Shown: positions 1 to 6,468 of the stretch, piece by piece
Layout of the letters: each line of letters opens with the position of its first letter
How positions within the stretch are numbered: the stretch's first letter is position 1
DNA from: Dehalococcoidales bacterium
GTDB taxonomy: Bacteria; Chloroflexota; Dehalococcoidia; Dehalococcoidales; ARS1013
Length of the DNA: 7,362 nt
Assembly (NCBI GenBank): GCA_030641585.1
Contig: DAOWHE010000081.1
Span: forward strand, 1 to 7,362
Direction of reading: 5' to 3'
Notes under the pieces: generated by a model
The model's input: the letters and a program-made list of their open reading frames with translations, nothing else
Told to the model about the DNA's origin: nothing
Databases searched by the model: none
Position numbers and translations under genes: made by a program

Positions 1-479
1 AACTTACACTTACAGCACTGGCAGTCACACCGACCACACTGGGAGATATTCTCATCGCAAAGGGACTGATGGGCGTAATCCTGGCACTGGTGATGAGTAT
101 CGTCATCATGCTTATGAACCAGGTCTTTGGAGTACAGCCCGGGTTACTGATGATAGTACTCGGCCTGGGCGCCGTGCTGGCAGCACTATTCGGCCTTGTG
201 CTCGGGTTACTGATTAAGGATATCAATACACTATTTGCCACCATAAAGGCAGCAGGCCTGCTTCTCTATGCACCGGTTATTGTCTACATGTTTCCCGGGA
301 TACCGCAGTGGATTGGCAAGATTTTCCCGACATACTATATCGTTCAACCGGTTGTGGAAATCAGCCAGCAGGGCGGTGCCTGGTCGGACATCATCCCTGA
401 GGTCTCTGTTCTGGCGGGGCTTATTGTGCTCATGCTTGTCCTGACGACAGTGGTCGCAAGAAGGCTCAAGCAGCTTTAG
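1..479 (+). CDS. ABC-2 type transporter permease, C-terminal part (5' end outside window)
   Basis: The open frame begins at base 3 with no stop before the window edge, so the gene is truncated on the left; the ATG at 69 is internal. About 158 residues are visible, ending at TAG 477-479. The visible part starts with a TPTTLGDILIAK stretch, the linker that precedes a transmembrane helix in ABC-2 exporter permeases. Three hydrophobic segments follow, then an amphipathic stretch containing PQWIGKIFPTYYIVQPV, and a last helix ending in the basic tail ARRLKQL. This order matches the C-terminal half of PF12698-type permeases, which sit in the cytoplasmic membrane and work with an ATP-binding subunit to export drugs, lipids or ions. 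The substrate cannot be told from sequence, and the ATPase gene is not in the window. It is the only large plus-strand gene at this end and is convergent with the dCMP deaminase gene. Confidence 0.8.
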   Translation, partial: LTLTALAVTPTTLGDILIAKGLMGVILALVMSIVIMLMNQVFGVQPGLLMIVLGLGAVLAALFGLVLGLLIKDINTLFATIKAAGLLLYAPVIVYMFPGIPQWIGKIFPTYYIVQPVVEISQQGGAWSDIIPEVSVLAGLIVLMLVLTTVVARRLKQL

Positions 480-581
480 GGCTTTTCCATCTTAATCCCC
501 TTGAAACCTATGGGCCTGGCCAGCCTGATTCTGGCCGGTGTGGTAATGCTCACGCTAAGAAAGGCCAGGCAGTACTATTGA
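480..581 (+). pseudogene. Possible remnant of a second permease C-terminus, in frame after the permease stop
   Basis: Directly after the permease TAG the same frame stays open for 33 codons to TGA 579-581. It encodes a hydrophobic stretch (MGLASLILAGVVMLTL) followed by the basic tail RKARQYY. This looks like another last transmembrane helix with a cytoplasmic tail, much like the real permease end. An ATG at 510 would give a 23-residue peptide, but I see no good ribosome binding site. It may be the stub of a deleted tandem permease gene, or the original tail cut off by a nonsense change. It could also be chance hydrophobicity. Confidence 0.35.
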
Positions 582-605
582 AAAAAGAGAGGCGAAGCAT
601 CTCTA
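580..605 (-). terminator. Rho-independent terminator for the dCMP deaminase transcript
   Basis: Read on the minus strand, AGAGA pairs with TCTCT around a short loop that can add two inner GC pairs, and six T residues follow. It lies about 57 nt past the dCMP deaminase stop codon. On the plus strand the hairpin is preceded by A residues and has no T tract, so it should act mainly on the leftward transcript. The stem is short, so efficiency is uncertain. Confidence 0.6.
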
Positions 606-661
606 AACTCCCATGATTAGAACTACAGAGTAATGGAGGGAGGTTTAGTTTTTAAAGGGTG

Positions 662-1135
662 CTAATCAAGGCAAGTTATCTTGAGAGGTGGTCTTTTCTT
701 TAGGTCAAGTTCTATGCCAGCCTCTTGGAATAGCTCCTTGAAAGCTTTGTCATTATATCTGCCGAAGCTGACATAGCGCTTTATCTTGGCATTAGCGAGC
801 ATCTTGGCACACAGGTTGCATGGCGTGTGGGTAGCATAAATGGTACTCCCTTCAAGGCTGACTCCGTGGAGGGAGCCCTGTATGATTACATTTTGCTCAG
901 CATGAATGCCTCGGCATATCTCATGCCTTGTTCCCGAGCCTATGCCGAGTTCATCTCTGAGACAACCAAGCTCAAGGCAGTCCTTAAGTCCGGAAGGAGC
1001 GCCGTTATAACCGGTAGCCAGGATATGCTTAGCCCTTACCGCTACCGCTCCAACGTGGTGCCGATGGCACGTTGAACGCTCAGCAACCACGGCAGCCACT
1101 TTCAGGAAATACTCGTCAATATCAGGCCGGTTCAA
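662..1135 (-). CDS. Deoxycytidylate (dCMP) deaminase, ComEB family
   Basis: The enzyme converts dCMP to dUMP, the precursor used by thymidylate synthase, in the cytoplasm. The 157-residue protein has the zinc-dependent deaminase signature: HAE at residues 78-80 (zinc-binding His and catalytic Glu) and PCNLC at 105-109, with Cys106 and Cys109 as the other zinc ligands. TGYNGAPSG at 41-49 is the usual substrate-loop motif, and the opening RPDIDEYF matches family N-termini. Length is normal for the family. The start is a TTG at 1133-1135, supported by AAGGGG five bases upstream and by the family-like N-terminus; no ATG fits as well. The TTG overlaps the upstream TGA (TTGA), so translation is probably coupled to the kinase-like gene. 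A hairpin plus T tract lies downstream. Confidence 0.93.
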   Translation of the reverse strand: MNRPDIDEYFLKVAAVVAERSTCHRHHVGAVAVRAKHILATGYNGAPSGLKDCLELGCLRDELGIGSGTRHEICRGIHAEQNVIIQGSLHGVSLEGSTIYATHTPCNLCAKMLANAKIKRYVSFGRYNDKAFKELFQEAGIELDLKKRPPLKITCLD

Positions 1136-1683
1136 TCCTTCCCCTTAAGTGCCGAAATCGTCCGCTTCACTTCCTTTTCCAGATTTTTCAGGGAAGATTC
1201 ATTTTTGATGGTAAAATCGGCCATAGCAATAGACCCGCTTTTACTCAATTTCTCCACCTCTGCCTTATCCCGGCTGGCAGCCTCCTTCAGGGTCAGCCGG
1301 CGGTTGGCTCTAGCCGCCAGCCGGGCATGTCTTGTCTTGGGTGATGCCCAGACGGCAACCACACAAAAGTCCTGCCCATAGTAGCTCTTCAAGAATGTGT
1401 ATTCCTCCCAGGAATAAAGTCCGTCAATCGCTACCGCTGACTGCTTTAGGGCTAAATCAATTTTGGATAGATTAAGAATGGCGTAAGCCGACATCCCGTA
1501 TTCTTCTCTTAAGAGTTCCCTGGTGTGGCGTTCGTTTTCTTCGTTTAGCGCTAACCCTCGCTTCTTTACTTCTTCGTCGGTTACATCGCCAAACCTTATC
1601 TTGATAAATCCGTTCGTCTCAAATAATCCAGCCACTTCTGATTTGCCGGCCCCGGCCATGCCTACTATTGCCACTACCTTCAT
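1132..1683 (-). CDS. UPF0200 / dephospho-CoA-kinase-like P-loop protein
   Basis: This 183-residue protein opens with a Walker A loop, GMAGAGKS at residues 8-15, after one beta strand, as in nucleoside-monophosphate and dephospho-CoA kinases. The later elements FGDVTDEEVKKRG, VAIDGL, ASPKTRHARL and the closing ADFTIKNESSL match, from memory, the UPF0200 family. That family is known mainly from archaea and is of unproven substrate. It lacks features that would make it a standard CoaE, so the substrate is left open; a nucleotide or nucleotide-like molecule is likely. ATG at 1681-1683 is preceded by AGGTGA at seven bases. Its stop overlaps the dCMP deaminase start by 4 nt, and both genes follow a consensus promoter, so they form a two-gene operon. 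The pairing hints at nucleotide metabolism, but this is only context. Confidence 0.8.
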   Translation of the reverse strand: MKVVAIVGMAGAGKSEVAGLFETNGFIKIRFGDVTDEEVKKRGLALNEENERHTRELLREEYGMSAYAILNLSKIDLALKQSAVAIDGLYSWEEYTFLKSYYGQDFCVVAVWASPKTRHARLAARANRRLTLKEAASRDKAEVEKLSKSGSIAMADFTIKNESSLKNLEKEVKRTISALKGKD

Positions 1684-1707
1684 GCTCTAATCACCTGTAT
1701 GCGCCTC

Positions 1708-1736
1708 ATTATACGAAAATAGCCACTAAATAACAA
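1708..1736 (-). promoter_or_regulatory. Sigma-70-type promoter for the kinase-like/dCMP deaminase operon
   Basis: On the minus strand the -10 is a perfect TATAAT (1708-1713). The -35 is TTGTTA (1731-1736, four of six matches), with an ideal 17-bp spacer. Transcription would start near 1701, giving a leader of only about 17 nt that already contains the AGGTGA ribosome binding site at 1691-1696. Confidence 0.75.
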
Positions 1737-1835
1737 CGGCGGTGAAAAAGCTTTCCAAATCAACTAGCACCCAGGTTGAAGATAGCGATTGAAGGCTACT
1801 ACGGGCGACAAGGAAATGAACTGACTAACAACCTG

Positions 1836-1844
1836 TGCTATAAT
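1836..1844 (+). promoter_or_regulatory. Extended -10 promoter for the CCA-adding enzyme gene
   Basis: TGCTATAAT is a perfect extended -10 (TG, one base, TATAAT). The position of the -35 is occupied by ATGAAC, which is weak, as is common for extended -10 promoters. The start would be near 1851, about 18 nt before the ATG at 1869. The promoter lies inside the open frame that extends back to a TTG at 1776, which argues that the shorter protein is the real one. Confidence 0.6.
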
Positions 1845-1868
1845 TCGGGCTACTTAGCAGGATTAAGA

Positions 1869-3137
1869 ATGTCTGAGGTTATTAACCTGGCCAGTAAAAT
1901 TGAAAAACAGCTACCGGCCGAGCTGGTTTCTTTTATAAAGCAAGCCGGCAAGCTGACTGCCAGCAAGGGCGAGAGTCTATACCTTGTCGGCGGGCTCGTC
2001 CGTGACCTGCTCCTTAATGAGGCCAATCTTGACATTGATTTAGTAGTTGAAGGCGACGCCATAGCCTTAGCCCGCGAGTTAGTGGCGGACAATCCAGATA
2101 AAATCACCACTCACCAGCGTTTCGGTACAGCTAAACTAAAGTTTCCTAAATGGAGCGTTGATATTACCACCGCCCGCCGGGAGAGCTACGCCAGGCCCGG
2201 GGCATTACCCACCGTTAAACCCGACTCTTTAGCTAGTGACCTCTTCCGCCGCGACTTTAGTATCAACGCTATGGCTATTGAGCTTAACCCCGGTAGCTAT
2301 GGCCACTTGATTGACCTCTACGGCGGCCGGGACGACCTGAAGAATAAGCTCATCCGCATCCTTAATGAGCAGAGCTTTACCGATGATGCCACCCGCATCT
2401 GGCGAAGCCTGCGCTACGAGCAGCGGCTGGGCTTTAAGCTGGACCCAGATACCCTGAGGCTGCTTAAACGAGATATACCAATGCTTAAGACCATAAGCGG
2501 CGACCGAATACGCTATGAGCTGGAATGCATACTTAAGGAGCAATACCCGGAGAGGGTCTTTGGCCGTGCTGAAGAACTGGGGGTATTAGCCAAATTAAAC
2601 CCTTCTCTAAAAGGTAACGGCTGGCTTGAGAAAAAATTCAGGCAGGCCCGAAAGTTATACTTACCTGACCGACCACCGCCTGGTCTCTACCTGGCTCTGC
2701 TGGCTTATCCGCTGAGCGGCAAAGAGACCGAGCAGCTTATTTTGCACCTCAGATTATCTAAACCATTAGCCCGAACGCTACTGGATACTGCCGGCATCAA
2801 AGACAAACTTGAGCCCTTAGCCGACACCAGACTCACCCCAAGCGGTATTTACCATCTCTTGCATGGCTACTGCCCGCAGGCAATTACAGCCAGTCTGCTA
2901 GCCAGCGACTCGCCGGTAGCCAGGGAGCATATCCAGCAGTTTTTGGCTAAGCTCCGCTACACGAGGGCAACCCTTAGCGGAAATGACCTGATAAAGATGG
3001 GCATCGCCCCCGGTCCCGGCATCAAAGAAATACTGAACCTCTTGCACGATGCCAGACTGGACGGCAAGGTAACCAGTAAGCAGGGTGAGGAGAGGTTGGT
3101 TAGGGAGTGGGCGGCTGAGGGAACGGAAATTAGATAA
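1869..3137 (+). CDS. cca: CCA tRNA nucleotidyltransferase / poly(A) polymerase family protein
   Basis: The enzyme adds CMP and/or AMP to tRNA 3' ends in the cytoplasm. The 422-residue protein has the class II nucleotidyltransferase head: LVGGLVRD at 39-46, the metal-binding pair Asp55 and Asp57 (DID), and a likely third acidic residue, Asp98. RRDFSINAMA at 127-136 and DATRIWRSLRYEQRLGF at 173-189 are the family's neck and base-recognition motifs. GNDLIKMGIAPGPGIKEIL near 371-389 matches the tRNA-binding C-terminal region. I see no HD phosphohydrolase domain. Sequence alone does not separate full CCA-adding from A-adding or CC-adding or poly(A) activity, so the symbol is provisional. ATG 1869 is chosen over the in-frame TTG 1776 because AGGA lies six bases upstream and an extended -10 promoter sits just before it. 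Transcription ends at the hairpin at 3196-3222. Confidence 0.88.
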   Translation: MSEVINLASKIEKQLPAELVSFIKQAGKLTASKGESLYLVGGLVRDLLLNEANLDIDLVVEGDAIALARELVADNPDKITTHQRFGTAKLKFPKWSVDITTARRESYARPGALPTVKPDSLASDLFRRDFSINAMAIELNPGSYGHLIDLYGGRDDLKNKLIRILNEQSFTDDATRIWRSLRYEQRLGFKLDPDTLRLLKRDIPMLKTISGDRIRYELECILKEQYPERVFGRAEELGVLAKLNPSLKGNGWLEKKFRQARKLYLPDRPPPGLYLALLAYPLSGKETEQLILHLRLSKPLARTLLDTAGIKDKLEPLADTRLTPSGIYHLLHGYCPQAITASLLASDSPVAREHIQQFLAKLRYTRATLSGNDLIKMGIAPGPGIKEILNLLHDARLDGKVTSKQGEERLVREWAAEGTEIR

Positions 3138-3195
3138 GCGCTTCTGTTCTAAGCCCCTTTTAATCCCCTTACAAGAGAACTTCAGCAGGGTGTTC

Positions 3196-3222
3196 AAGAG
3201 GGGCTAACGCCCCTCTTTTTTC
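3196..3222 (+). terminator. Rho-independent terminator after cca
   Basis: A 9-bp stem, AAGAGGGGC against GCCCCTCTT with loop TAAC, runs directly into a tract of T residues (six in a row at 3216-3221 counting the stem end). It begins about 58 nt after the cca stop. On the minus strand only AAGAG-type bases precede it and two T residues follow, so it is primarily a plus-strand terminator. Confidence 0.88.
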
Positions 3223-3313
3223 TCTTCCCCCTCTCCTTGAAAAGGAGAGGGGGGACTAAGCGGGTCCCCAGGAAATCGAAGATTTTTCTGGGTGCTTTAT
3301 GGGGGTGAGGTTA
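3222..3313. repeat. Composite palindromic intergenic repeat (two stem-loops)
   Basis: Two palindromes stand in tandem between convergent genes. The first is a perfect 12-bp stem, CCCCCTCTCCTT (3227-3238) against AAGGAGAGGGGG (3242-3253), with loop GAA. The second, 3267-3292, pairs CCCAGGAAATC with GATTTTTCTGGG, with one wobble and one bulge and again loop GAA. The flanking text (ggggactaag before, gggggtgagg after) resembles a repeat I recall as dispersed in related environmental genomes, here apparently split by the second palindrome. Copy number cannot be determined from this window. It may also limit read-through between cca and the rubrerythrin gene. Confidence 0.6.
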
Positions 3314-3323
3314 ATAGACCCCA

Positions 3324-3836
3324 CTACACACGCTTGAACTTGGCGCGGAAGGCGCCACAGATGGAGCACCTTGAAGGGGCGTCCCGGGCCATAGTATTAC
3401 CACAGCCGAGGCAGATGAAGTAACCTTCGTCGGCAAGCTTCTCACCGGCCTCAACAACTTTAAGCGCCTTCTGGAAAAGACCGTGGTGGATTTTCTCTAC
3501 CTCACTGGCGTTAAAAAAACTGGTCTCAGCCTGGCTGTTATTTTCAGCTTTAGCCTCTAAAATGAACTCGGGGTACATTTTCGTAAACTCGTAGCTCTCC
3601 CCGCTGACAGCCGCCTCCAGATTTTCCTTGGTTGAGCCGACGCCGCCCATAGCCCTGAGGTGGTTGCGGGCGTGAACCGCCTCAGACTCGGCAGCGGCGC
3701 GAAACATCCTGGCTACCTGGCGATGGCCTTCCTTTTCCGCCTTGTCAGCAAAGGCCAGGTATTTGTGGTTGGCCTGGCATTCTCCGGCGAAAGCGGATTC
3801 AAGATTCTGTGGTGTAGTCTGCTGCGTGTCGTCCAT
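3324..3836 (-). CDS. Rubrerythrin
   Basis: Rubrerythrins are cytoplasmic non-haem iron peroxidases that reduce hydrogen peroxide in anaerobes. The 170-residue protein has the four-helix diiron domain: Glu19, the ExxH pair Glu52/His55, acidic residues around Glu94, and a second ExxH at Glu114/His117. It is followed by a short rubredoxin-like Fe(SCys)4 domain with CLGC at 142-145 and CSIC at 157-160. Order and length are those of a classical rubrerythrin. ATG 3834-3836 is preceded by a full AAGGAGG (3843-3849) at six bases, the strongest ribosome binding site in the window, fitting an abundant protein. It lies 49 nt after ispE on the same strand but has a promoter-like sequence of its own, so it may be transcribed both alone and by read-through. 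No clear T-tract terminator follows. Confidence 0.93.
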   Translation of the reverse strand: MDDTQQTTPQNLESAFAGECQANHKYLAFADKAEKEGHRQVARMFRAAAESEAVHARNHLRAMGGVGSTKENLEAAVSGESYEFTKMYPEFILEAKAENNSQAETSFFNASEVEKIHHGLFQKALKVVEAGEKLADEGYFICLGCGNTMARDAPSRCSICGAFRAKFKRV

Positions 3837-3873
3837 CTTAAACCTCCTTAATATTATCCAAGTTCAGCTAATT

Positions 3874-3902
3874 ATTATAGGCTACTCAGCCTATCCAGTC
3901 TA
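3874..3902 (-). promoter_or_regulatory. Putative promoter of the rubrerythrin gene
   Basis: On the minus strand, TAGACT (3897-3902, four of six -35 matches) is separated by 17 bp from a perfect TATAAT (3874-3879). The -35 lies inside the last codons of ispE. The predicted start near 3867 gives a leader of about 30 nt. The AT-rich stretch 3866-3880 overlapping the -10 shows a partial resemblance to a PerR-type box, discussed separately. Confidence 0.5.
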
Positions 3903-4761
3903 TAGCCTCAAGAGTCTCAGCCAGATAGGCTTCCAACCCTTGTTTTTGAAGATTGCCGTAGAGCCTCTCTGCCTGAGACTTATCCTTTACCAGGGTAAAT
4001 AGAGCCGGCCCTGAGCCAGCTAGGTGAACATTACCAGCTCCAGCCTTCAGGAACTGCTTCCGGTAATCAGAAAGCCCGGGGAAACTATCATCGGCGACAT
4101 TATCGAATACATTAAATAGCTTGGCTGGCGACACCTCCTCACCCCTGGTCAGCAGCGCCACCAGTTCGTCTGTAATCTGCCCCTGTGTATAGTGGCCCGC
4201 TTTCAGGCTGGCGTAAAGCTGTGCTGTCTTTCCAGTTTGTCTGGGCACAGGTGGCATCAGCAGCACCACATACGTGCGGGGCAATGAAGGCAATGGACTT
4301 ACCACTTCACCCATGCCCTCAAGCAGGGCTGTACCACCAAAGAGAAAGAAGGCTACATCCGAACCTAGCTGCGAAGCTAACCCGGCCAGTTCCCCCAGTG
4401 GCAAAGCCAAACCCCAGAGCTTATTTAGCCCGCTTAAGGTGGCGGCAGCGCCACTTGAATCCCCACCCAACCCCGACATGAGGGGAATACGCTTGTGAAC
4501 CTCTATAGTCGCCCCTTTAGAACAGCCTGAGGCTTTCTGCAGCAAGCTGGCAGCTCTGGGCACCAGGCTTTTTTCTAAAAGCCAGCCGGGCTCATCACAC
4601 TTAAAGGCAATATGTTCACCAGGCTTAAAGTCCAGGCGGTCACACAGGCTGATGGTCTGGGCAATTGTGCGAATTTCATGGAAACCATCGGCTCGCTTAG
4701 CCAGCACCTCAAGGGTCAGGTTTAACTTGGCCGGCGCTAAAACTTTCAGTATGCTAATCAC
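3886..4761 (-). CDS. ispE: 4-diphosphocytidyl-2-C-methyl-D-erythritol kinase
   Basis: IspE phosphorylates CDP-methylerythritol with ATP, the fourth step of the MEP route to isopentenyl diphosphate. The 291-residue protein carries the GHMP kinase motifs in order: APAKLNLTLEV from residue 9 (Lys12 is the substrate-side lysine), RADGFHEI at 23-30, the glycine-rich ATP loop PLMSGLGGDSSGAAATL at 93-109, LGSDVAFFL with catalytic Asp135, and HLAGSGPALF at 246-255. Length is normal. The start is GTG 4759-4761, only eight residues before the APAK motif, with AAGGGG (4766-4771) four bases upstream. This start lies inside the 3' end of rsmA, an 8-nt overlap, so the two are almost certainly co-transcribed and translationally coupled. 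This overlap arrangement is common for ksgA-ispE pairs. Confidence 0.95.
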   Translation of the reverse strand: MISILKVLAPAKLNLTLEVLAKRADGFHEIRTIAQTISLCDRLDFKPGEHIAFKCDEPGWLLEKSLVPRAASLLQKASGCSKGATIEVHKRIPLMSGLGGDSSGAAATLSGLNKLWGLALPLGELAGLASQLGSDVAFFLFGGTALLEGMGEVVSPLPSLPRTYVVLLMPPVPRQTGKTAQLYASLKAGHYTQGQITDELVALLTRGEEVSPAKLFNVFDNVADDSFPGLSDYRKQFLKAGAGNVHLAGSGPALFTLVKDKSQAERLYGNLQKQGLEAYLAETLEAIDWIG

Positions 4762-5656
4762 TCATCCCCTTAAATGCCTGCCACAGCTGTGCCCACTCGG
4801 TAACGGTCAGCGTCTCCGCCCGCCGCTTAGATATTATAGCTGCCTTTTCCAGCAATGGTAAAATCTCAGCCTTAGGAAGCCCCAACCCTTGAGCCAAAGA
4901 ATTGGCAAGCTGCTTGCGGGAGGCACAAAAACCAGCCCGTACCAGTCTAAAAAAGCCCACGCTGTCACTAGCCGCCACCACTGGCTGAGGATAGAGAGTA
5001 ATCCTTAAAATAGCCGAGTCAACCTCTGGCGCCGGATAAAAACAGCGGGCGGGCACATAGCTTACAATTACCGGTTCACCGTAAAACTGCACACTCACGC
5101 TGAGGAGGCTCATCCGACCCGGTTTAGCCACAATAGCCTCAGCCACCTCCTTTTGCACCATTACCACCATAACCCCGGGCTTTATTTTAGCCTCAAGAAA
5201 GTGGCGCAAGACGGCAGAGGTTATATAATAGGGCAGGTTGGCCACTACCTTGTAGTTAGCCGTCTCTTGCCCCCCAAGCAACGCCGCCGGCTCAAGTTTT
5301 AGTATATCCCCGTCTACGACGGTAACATTTTTAGCTGAAGCCAGGGTCTGCTTCAAGGCAGTAGCTAGAGAGCTGTCAAGCTCAACGGTAATCACCCGAC
5401 CGGCCTGCCTGGCCAGCTCCCTGGTCAGTACACCAAGCCCGGGTCCTATTTCCATAACGACATCGCTGGTAGTAAGCTCAGCGGCTGAAGCTATAGCCCA
5501 AAGAACCTCCTCATCAACAAGGAAATGCTGCCCCAGGCTCTTCCTTGCCTGAAGCCCAAAACGGCGTAGTAACCTCTTTGTTTGGACAAGCAGTGACGCC
5601 CGAGAACAATGCTTTCTATATCCCGCTTTTCCAGCCGTTTTTATCTCCACCCCCAA
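4754..5656 (-). CDS. rsmA: 16S rRNA (adenine(1518)-N6/adenine(1519)-N6)-dimethyltransferase
   Basis: RsmA/KsgA dimethylates two adjacent adenines near the 3' end of 16S rRNA during late small-subunit assembly, using S-adenosylmethionine. Visible motifs are SLGQHFLVD (40-48), SAM-binding EIGPGLG (69-75), the acidic VELD (91-94), GDIL (116-119), catalytic NLPYYI (140-145) and FYPAPEVDSA (206-215). Near the C-terminus GFCASRKQLANSL matches the conserved rRNA-binding helix. The 300-residue length fits. The start is uncertain: TTG 5654-5656 is the first candidate, but GTG 5648-5650, two codons later, has TAAGG at a better spacing. The roughly 20 residues before SLLVQTK look unconserved. It follows the phosphoesterase by about 39 nt and overlaps ispE by 8 nt. 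Confidence 0.93.
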   Translation of the reverse strand: MGVEIKTAGKAGYRKHCSRASLLVQTKRLLRRFGLQARKSLGQHFLVDEEVLWAIASAAELTTSDVVMEIGPGLGVLTRELARQAGRVITVELDSSLATALKQTLASAKNVTVVDGDILKLEPAALLGGQETANYKVVANLPYYITSAVLRHFLEAKIKPGVMVVMVQKEVAEAIVAKPGRMSLLSVSVQFYGEPVIVSYVPARCFYPAPEVDSAILRITLYPQPVVAASDSVGFFRLVRAGFCASRKQLANSLAQGLGLPKAEILPLLEKAAIISKRRAETLTVTEWAQLWQAFKGMSD

Positions 5657-5695
5657 CCTTAAAACCTTTAGAATTGGTGTGGTTGTATAACCCTA

Positions 5696-6430
5696 TCACA
5701 CCCCGTGTTGCAGACGAACCACCAGGCGCATAGGTAGATTCTGCCTCACCATCCTTGTTTGAGTGGCCCTAATATCATAGGGAACACGGTAGAGTTTGAC
5801 CACAGCGCCATCACTATCATAAATAGCATAACTGGCTCTGGGGTCTCCGTCCCGGGGCTGGCCGACACCGCCGGGATTGATAATCATCCGTCTCTTGCTC
5901 AGCACCAGCCCAATGCCAGGCGAGAACTGGGCAGATGAGCAGTTACCATTTTCATCCAGCTTAAATACCAGGGGCATATGGGAATGACCCAGCAGGCAAA
6001 ACCGTGACTTAAAGTAAGCAAAGTTTTCCTTGGCGCCGCCCGAAGAGACAAGGTATTCCCAGACAGGTTCCCTCGGGCTACCATGCACCAGTGTAAAATC
6101 CCCCTTCTCAATAACCGATGGCAGGCTGTCAAGGTACTGGGTGTCCTCAGGGCTTAGCTGCCGGGCTGCCCAGCGGCAGGCATAAGCGGCATCGGGATTA
6201 AAATTGGTAATATCCAGCTTACCTATGGCAGCCAAATCATGATTGCCTGAAACCATGACATGGTTATGCTGGCGCAGAAGCTCAATGCACTGGCTGGGGT
6301 CGGGACCATAGCCGACAACATCCCCCAGACACCACACCTCCTCCACCCCGCCACGGCGCTCAATATCAGCCAGCACAGCGGTAAAGGCAGCTAGATTGGC
6401 ATGAATATCGGCCAGCAAGGCGTAACGCAT
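5696..6430 (-). CDS. Metallophosphoesterase (calcineurin-like, YfcE/MJ0936-related)
   Basis: The protein is a dimetal phosphoesterase. From ATG 6428-6430 it has 244 residues and opens directly with the first metal motif, ADIHANL (Asp8, His10). The rest follow in order: LGDVVGYGPDP (GD at 36-37), GNHD (62-65), VHGS (115-118) and GHSH (148-151). NPGGVGQPRDGDPRASYAI near 185-203 is typical of this PF12850-type group. The substrate is not predictable; relatives include phosphodiesterases and ApaH-like nucleotidases. An in-frame TTG at 6449-6451 would add seven residues, but the ATG gives the normal family N-terminus. AAGG touches the ATG with no spacer, and a promoter-like sequence ends just before it, so the transcript may be nearly leaderless. 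It is the first gene of the run into rsmA and ispE. Confidence 0.9.
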   Translation of the reverse strand: MRYALLADIHANLAAFTAVLADIERRGGVEEVWCLGDVVGYGPDPSQCIELLRQHNHVMVSGNHDLAAIGKLDITNFNPDAAYACRWAARQLSPEDTQYLDSLPSVIEKGDFTLVHGSPREPVWEYLVSSGGAKENFAYFKSRFCLLGHSHMPLVFKLDENGNCSSAQFSPGIGLVLSKRRMIINPGGVGQPRDGDPRASYAIYDSDGAVVKLYRVPYDIRATQTRMVRQNLPMRLVVRLQHGV

Positions 6431-6439
6431 CCTTAAGAT

Positions 6440-6468
6440 ATAATACCACAACGGGCAATAACTGCCAC
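6440..6468 (-). promoter_or_regulatory. Putative promoter for the phosphoesterase-rsmA-ispE operon
   Basis: On the minus strand, GTGGCA (6463-6468, four of six) is separated by 17 bp from TATTAT (6440-6445, five of six). The predicted start falls only a few bases before the ATG at 6430, which would make the mRNA leaderless or nearly so. If the TTG at 6451 were the true start, this promoter would be wrong. Confidence 0.35.

Noticed and set aside
827..1344. Plus-strand ORFs opposite the dCMP deaminase and kinase-like genes
   Set aside because: They are antisense shadows of well-supported minus-strand genes and show no recognisable domains or ribosome binding sites.
1132..1683. Calling the P-loop gene coaE (dephospho-CoA kinase)
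   Set aside because: It has a similar Walker A, but the remaining motifs fit UPF0200 better, so no CoA role was assigned.
3225..3254. The 12-bp stem-loop as a terminator for the rubrerythrin transcript
   Set aside because: On the minus strand the stem is followed by purines (AAGAGAAAAAAG), not a T tract, so it does not fit an intrinsic terminator.
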